A stretch of DNA of 64,000 bases from Dyella_A sp035685805 (lineage in GTDB: Bacteria; Pseudomonadota; Gammaproteobacteria; Xanthomonadales; Rhodanobacteraceae), in the NCBI RefSeq assembly GCF_035685805.1, contig NZ_DASSAB010000035.1, positions 53,022 through 117,021 of the forward strand, read 5' to 3'. This document shows, in pieces, positions 62,163-64,000 of this stretch. The notes under the pieces are model-generated. The model ran no database searches, was not told the DNA's origin, and was given only the letters and a program-made list of their open reading frames with translations. Each line of letters begins with the position of its first letter. Within the stretch, counting starts at the first letter, position 1. Made by a program: the position numbers and the translations under genes.

Positions 62163-62330
62163 ATGTCCGATACCCACTCCCCCTCCGAATCAAGCCCGAC
62201 CACCGCCCCCGTGCGGCGGCCCGTGCCACCTGCAGATGCGCCGGTGGCACCGACGAAGGACGAGCGTCCTGCGCCCGATCCCACGCGCTACGGCGACTGG
62301 GAGAAAAACGGTCGCTGCATCGACTTCTGA
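62163..62330 (+). CDS. sdhAF4: Succinate dehydrogenase assembly factor 4 (DUF1674)
   Basis: A 55-residue product. The N-terminal 35 residues are Ser/Pro-rich; the C-terminus DPTRYGDWEKNGRCIDF is the DUF1674/SDHAF4 signature, nearly the same as the end of the human protein (PTRYGDWERKGRCIDF). In eukaryotes this factor binds free flavinylated SdhA and promotes its joining to SdhB. It is the first gene before sdhC, 87 bases upstream, in keeping with that role. It ends on the conserved phenylalanine. Confidence 0.9.
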   Translation: MSDTHSPSESSPTTAPVRRPVPPADAPVAPTKDERPAPDPTRYGDWEKNGRCIDF

Positions 62331-62417
62331 GCGGGCCGTGCCAGCCCCCGCGCTGGTGAAGCGAAGCGAAGGGATGAGTGGCTGGGACACCAGCGATTCC
62401 ATATCAGGATAGCCGCC

Positions 62418-62813
62418 ATGGCAGATACGCGACGACCGCTTTCTCCGCACCTCCAGGTCTATAAGTGGCAGGTGCAGATGCTCACCTCCATCCTGCACCG
62501 CGCCACTGGCATCGCTCTGGCGGTCGGCACGGCAGTGATTGTCTGGGGCGTGATTGCGCTTGCCGCGGGTGCGGACGCCTATGCGCAGTTTGCCGCTTGC
62601 GCCGGCAGCCCATTGGGCCTGATCGCGCTGTTCGGATGGACGTGGGCTTTCAATTACCACCTGTGCAACGGCATCCGCCATCTCGTGCAGGACGCCGGCC
62701 TGGGTTACGAGATCCCGCAGTTCGTGCGCGCTAGCTGGTTGTCGATCATCGGCAGCGTGGTGTTGACCCTGCTCGTGTGGGGCTATGTGTTGAGCGTGGG
62801 AGGTGTGGCATGA
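62418..62813 (+). CDS. sdhC: Succinate dehydrogenase cytochrome b556 subunit
   Basis: Membrane anchor and quinone/haem b subunit of complex II. The product of 131 residues starts with RPLSPHLQVYKWQ, then SILHRATGIAL (quinone-site Ser/Arg) and a haem-ligand histidine in FNYHLCNGIRHLVQD; three hydrophobic helices. Its stop overlaps the sdhD ATG. Confidence 0.95.
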   Translation: MADTRRPLSPHLQVYKWQVQMLTSILHRATGIALAVGTAVIVWGVIALAAGADAYAQFAACAGSPLGLIALFGWTWAFNYHLCNGIRHLVQDAGLGYEIPQFVRASWLSIIGSVVLTLLVWGYVLSVGGVA

Positions 62814-63199
62814 GCGCGAAGGACCTGCAGCATCCGCTGAAGCGCGCCCGCGGCCTGGGCTCGGCCCAGTCGGGTGTCGGCCACTGGTGGAACGAACGCG
62901 TGACGTCGGTGGCGCTGGTGGCGCTGGGTGTCTGGTTCGTGGTGCTGGTGTTGCGGCTGATGCACGCTGACTACGCTGCCGCGCACGCGCTGATGGCGCG
63001 CCCGTGGAACGCCGTGCTGATGATCTGCTTTTTGCTGGTCACGTTCTGGCACACCGCGCTGGGGCTTCAGGTGGTGATCGAAGACTACGTGCACACCCGC
63101 TGGAAGGAAGTGTCCTTGCTGATGCTGGTGAAGTTTTTCGCGGTGCTGGGCGCGCTCGCGAGCGTGCTGGCCGTGCTGCGCATCGTTTTGGGAGCCTGA
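62810..63199 (+). CDS. sdhD: Succinate dehydrogenase membrane anchor subunit
   Basis: Second membrane subunit of complex II. The product of 129 residues has ARGLGSAQSGVGHWWNERVT, three hydrophobic helices and the conserved HTALGLQVVIEDYVH. The ATG at 62810 overlaps the sdhC TGA by 4 bases; sdhA follows 6 bases after its stop. Confidence 0.95.
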   Translation: MSAKDLQHPLKRARGLGSAQSGVGHWWNERVTSVALVALGVWFVVLVLRLMHADYAAAHALMARPWNAVLMICFLLVTFWHTALGLQVVIEDYVHTRWKEVSLLMLVKFFAVLGALASVLAVLRIVLGA

Positions 63200-63205
63200 C
63201 GTTCG

Positions 63206-64000
63206 ATGGAAAGCTACAAGATCCAACAGCACAAGTACGACGTGATCGTGGTCGGCGCCGGCGGCGCCGGCCTGCGGGCCACGTTCGGTCTCGCAGAGAA
63301 GGGCCTCAAGGCCGCCTGCATCACCAAAGTGTTCCCGACCCGCTCGCATACGGTCGCGGCGCAGGGCGGCATTTCCGCCGCGCTGGGCAATATGGGCGAG
63401 GATGACTGGCGCTTCCATTTCTACGACACGATCAAAGGTTCGGACTGGCTGGGCGACCAGGACGCCATCGAGTACATGTGCCGCGAGGCGATCCCCGCGA
63501 TCATCGAGCTGGAGCACTACGGGGTCCCGTTTTCTCGCACGGCGGAGGGCAAGATCTACCAGCGTCCGTTCGGCGGCATGACCACGCATTACGGCAAGGG
63601 CACCGCGCAGCGCACCTGCGCCGCGGCCGACCGCACCGGCCACGCAATTTTGCATACGCTGTACCAGCAGGCGCTGGCGCACGACGCCACGTTCTTCATC
63701 GAATACTTCGCGATCGACCTGATCTTCGACGAAGCAGGCGTCTGCCGCGGCGTGCTGGCGCTGGACATGAACGAGGGCACCTTGCACTTCTTCCGCGGCC
63801 AGGCCGTGGTGCTGGCTACCGGCGGCTACGGTCGCGCCTACTTCAGCGCCACCTCGGCGCATACCTGCACCGGCGACGGCGGCGGCATGGTGCTGCGCGC
63901 AGGCCTCGCGCTGCAGGACATGGAGTTCGTGCAGTTCCATCCCACCGGCATCTACGGTTCGGGCTGCCTGATCACCGAAGGCGTGCGTGGCGAAGGTGGT
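63206..64000 (+). CDS. sdhA: Succinate dehydrogenase flavoprotein subunit (3' truncated by window end)
   Basis: The first 265 codons of the catalytic subunit that oxidises succinate to fumarate. Visible are the FAD fold (DVIVVGAGGAGLRATFGLA), the covalent flavin histidine His48 in TRSHTVAAQGG, and substrate-site residues in HPTGIYGSGCLITEG. It begins MESYKIQQHKYD, 6 bases after sdhD. sdhB is expected beyond the window. Confidence 0.97.
   Translation, partial: MESYKIQQHKYDVIVVGAGGAGLRATFGLAEKGLKAACITKVFPTRSHTVAAQGGISAALGNMGEDDWRFHFYDTIKGSDWLGDQDAIEYMCREAIPAIIELEHYGVPFSRTAEGKIYQRPFGGMTTHYGKGTAQRTCAAADRTGHAILHTLYQQALAHDATFFIEYFAIDLIFDEAGVCRGVLALDMNEGTLHFFRGQAVVLATGGYGRAYFSATSAHTCTGDGGGMVLRAGLALQDMEFVQFHPTGIYGSGCLITEGVRGEGG

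Overview
The window is GC-rich, densely packed bacterial chromosome. Gene content and order (serC-pheA-aroA, a lexA-imuA-imuB-dnaE2 cassette, a complete ccmABCDEFGHI run ending in a MetX-family gene, kynurenine 3-monooxygenase, an SdhAF4-sdhCDA locus) point to a gammaproteobacterium of the Xanthomonadales/Lysobacterales, most like the Rhodanobacter/Dyella/Luteibacter group. That placement is inferred from remembered gene content and was not tested by a search. It reads as core chromosome: I see no insertion sequence, prophage, integrase, CRISPR array or origin.

Layout. 1-8.2 kb (+): the end of a tandem-FHA tail-anchored protein, serine/aromatic amino-acid synthesis (serC, pheA, aroA), kdsB with a low-molecular-weight phosphatase, uvrC and pgsA. 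8.2-8.9 kb: four tRNA genes (Gly, Gly, Cys, Leu) separated by terminator-like hairpins. 9-16.3 kb (-): a diguanylate cyclase, then the SOS mutagenesis cassette, with a LexA-type palindrome touching the lexA start codon. 16.5-27 kb: glutaryl-CoA dehydrogenase, a GNAT/nucleotidyltransferase-fold pair, a fused E1 alpha/beta dehydrogenase, a second diguanylate cyclase, an FMN reductase, ppk1 and a BAX-inhibitor-type membrane protein. 27-32.7 kb (-): murB, pyrD, a methyltransferase, an SDR, a small membrane protein and an antiquitin-type aldehyde dehydrogenase. 32.8-41.2 kb: tRNA-Arg, an EnvZ/OmpR-like pair facing a secreted repetitive protein, an esterase, tRNA-Ala, RNase D, an SUMF1-domain TPR membrane protein, a small hypothetical gene and tRNA-Leu.

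41.2-51.8 kb (-): cysteine dioxygenase, metX, the whole cytochrome c maturation set, a DUF3293 gene and kmo. Most of these genes overlap by 4 or 8 bases and are probably translationally coupled. 51.9-53.3 kb (-): acetoacetyl-CoA reductase (phaB) and the PHA regulator phaR. 53.3-58.2 kb (-): a MarR-controlled tripartite drug-efflux operon (marR, outer-membrane factor, emrA, emrB) with an 18-bp palindrome in front of marR. 58.2-64 kb: a TatD nuclease, two tandem glycine-zipper lipoproteins, a SleB-type hydrolase, YgfZ, then SdhAF4 (55 codons) upstream of sdhC, sdhD and a truncated sdhA.

The most useful second looks are the leaderless-looking lexA promoter with a non-Escherichia-type operator, the short sdhAF4 gene, the cysteine dioxygenase with residues for a Cys-Tyr cofactor, the metX gene coupled to ccmI, and the SUMF1 protein that lacks formylglycine-generating cysteines. 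I did not find a convincing wholly new system. Long ORFs antisense to dnaE2, imuB and ccmF are GC-driven shadows.
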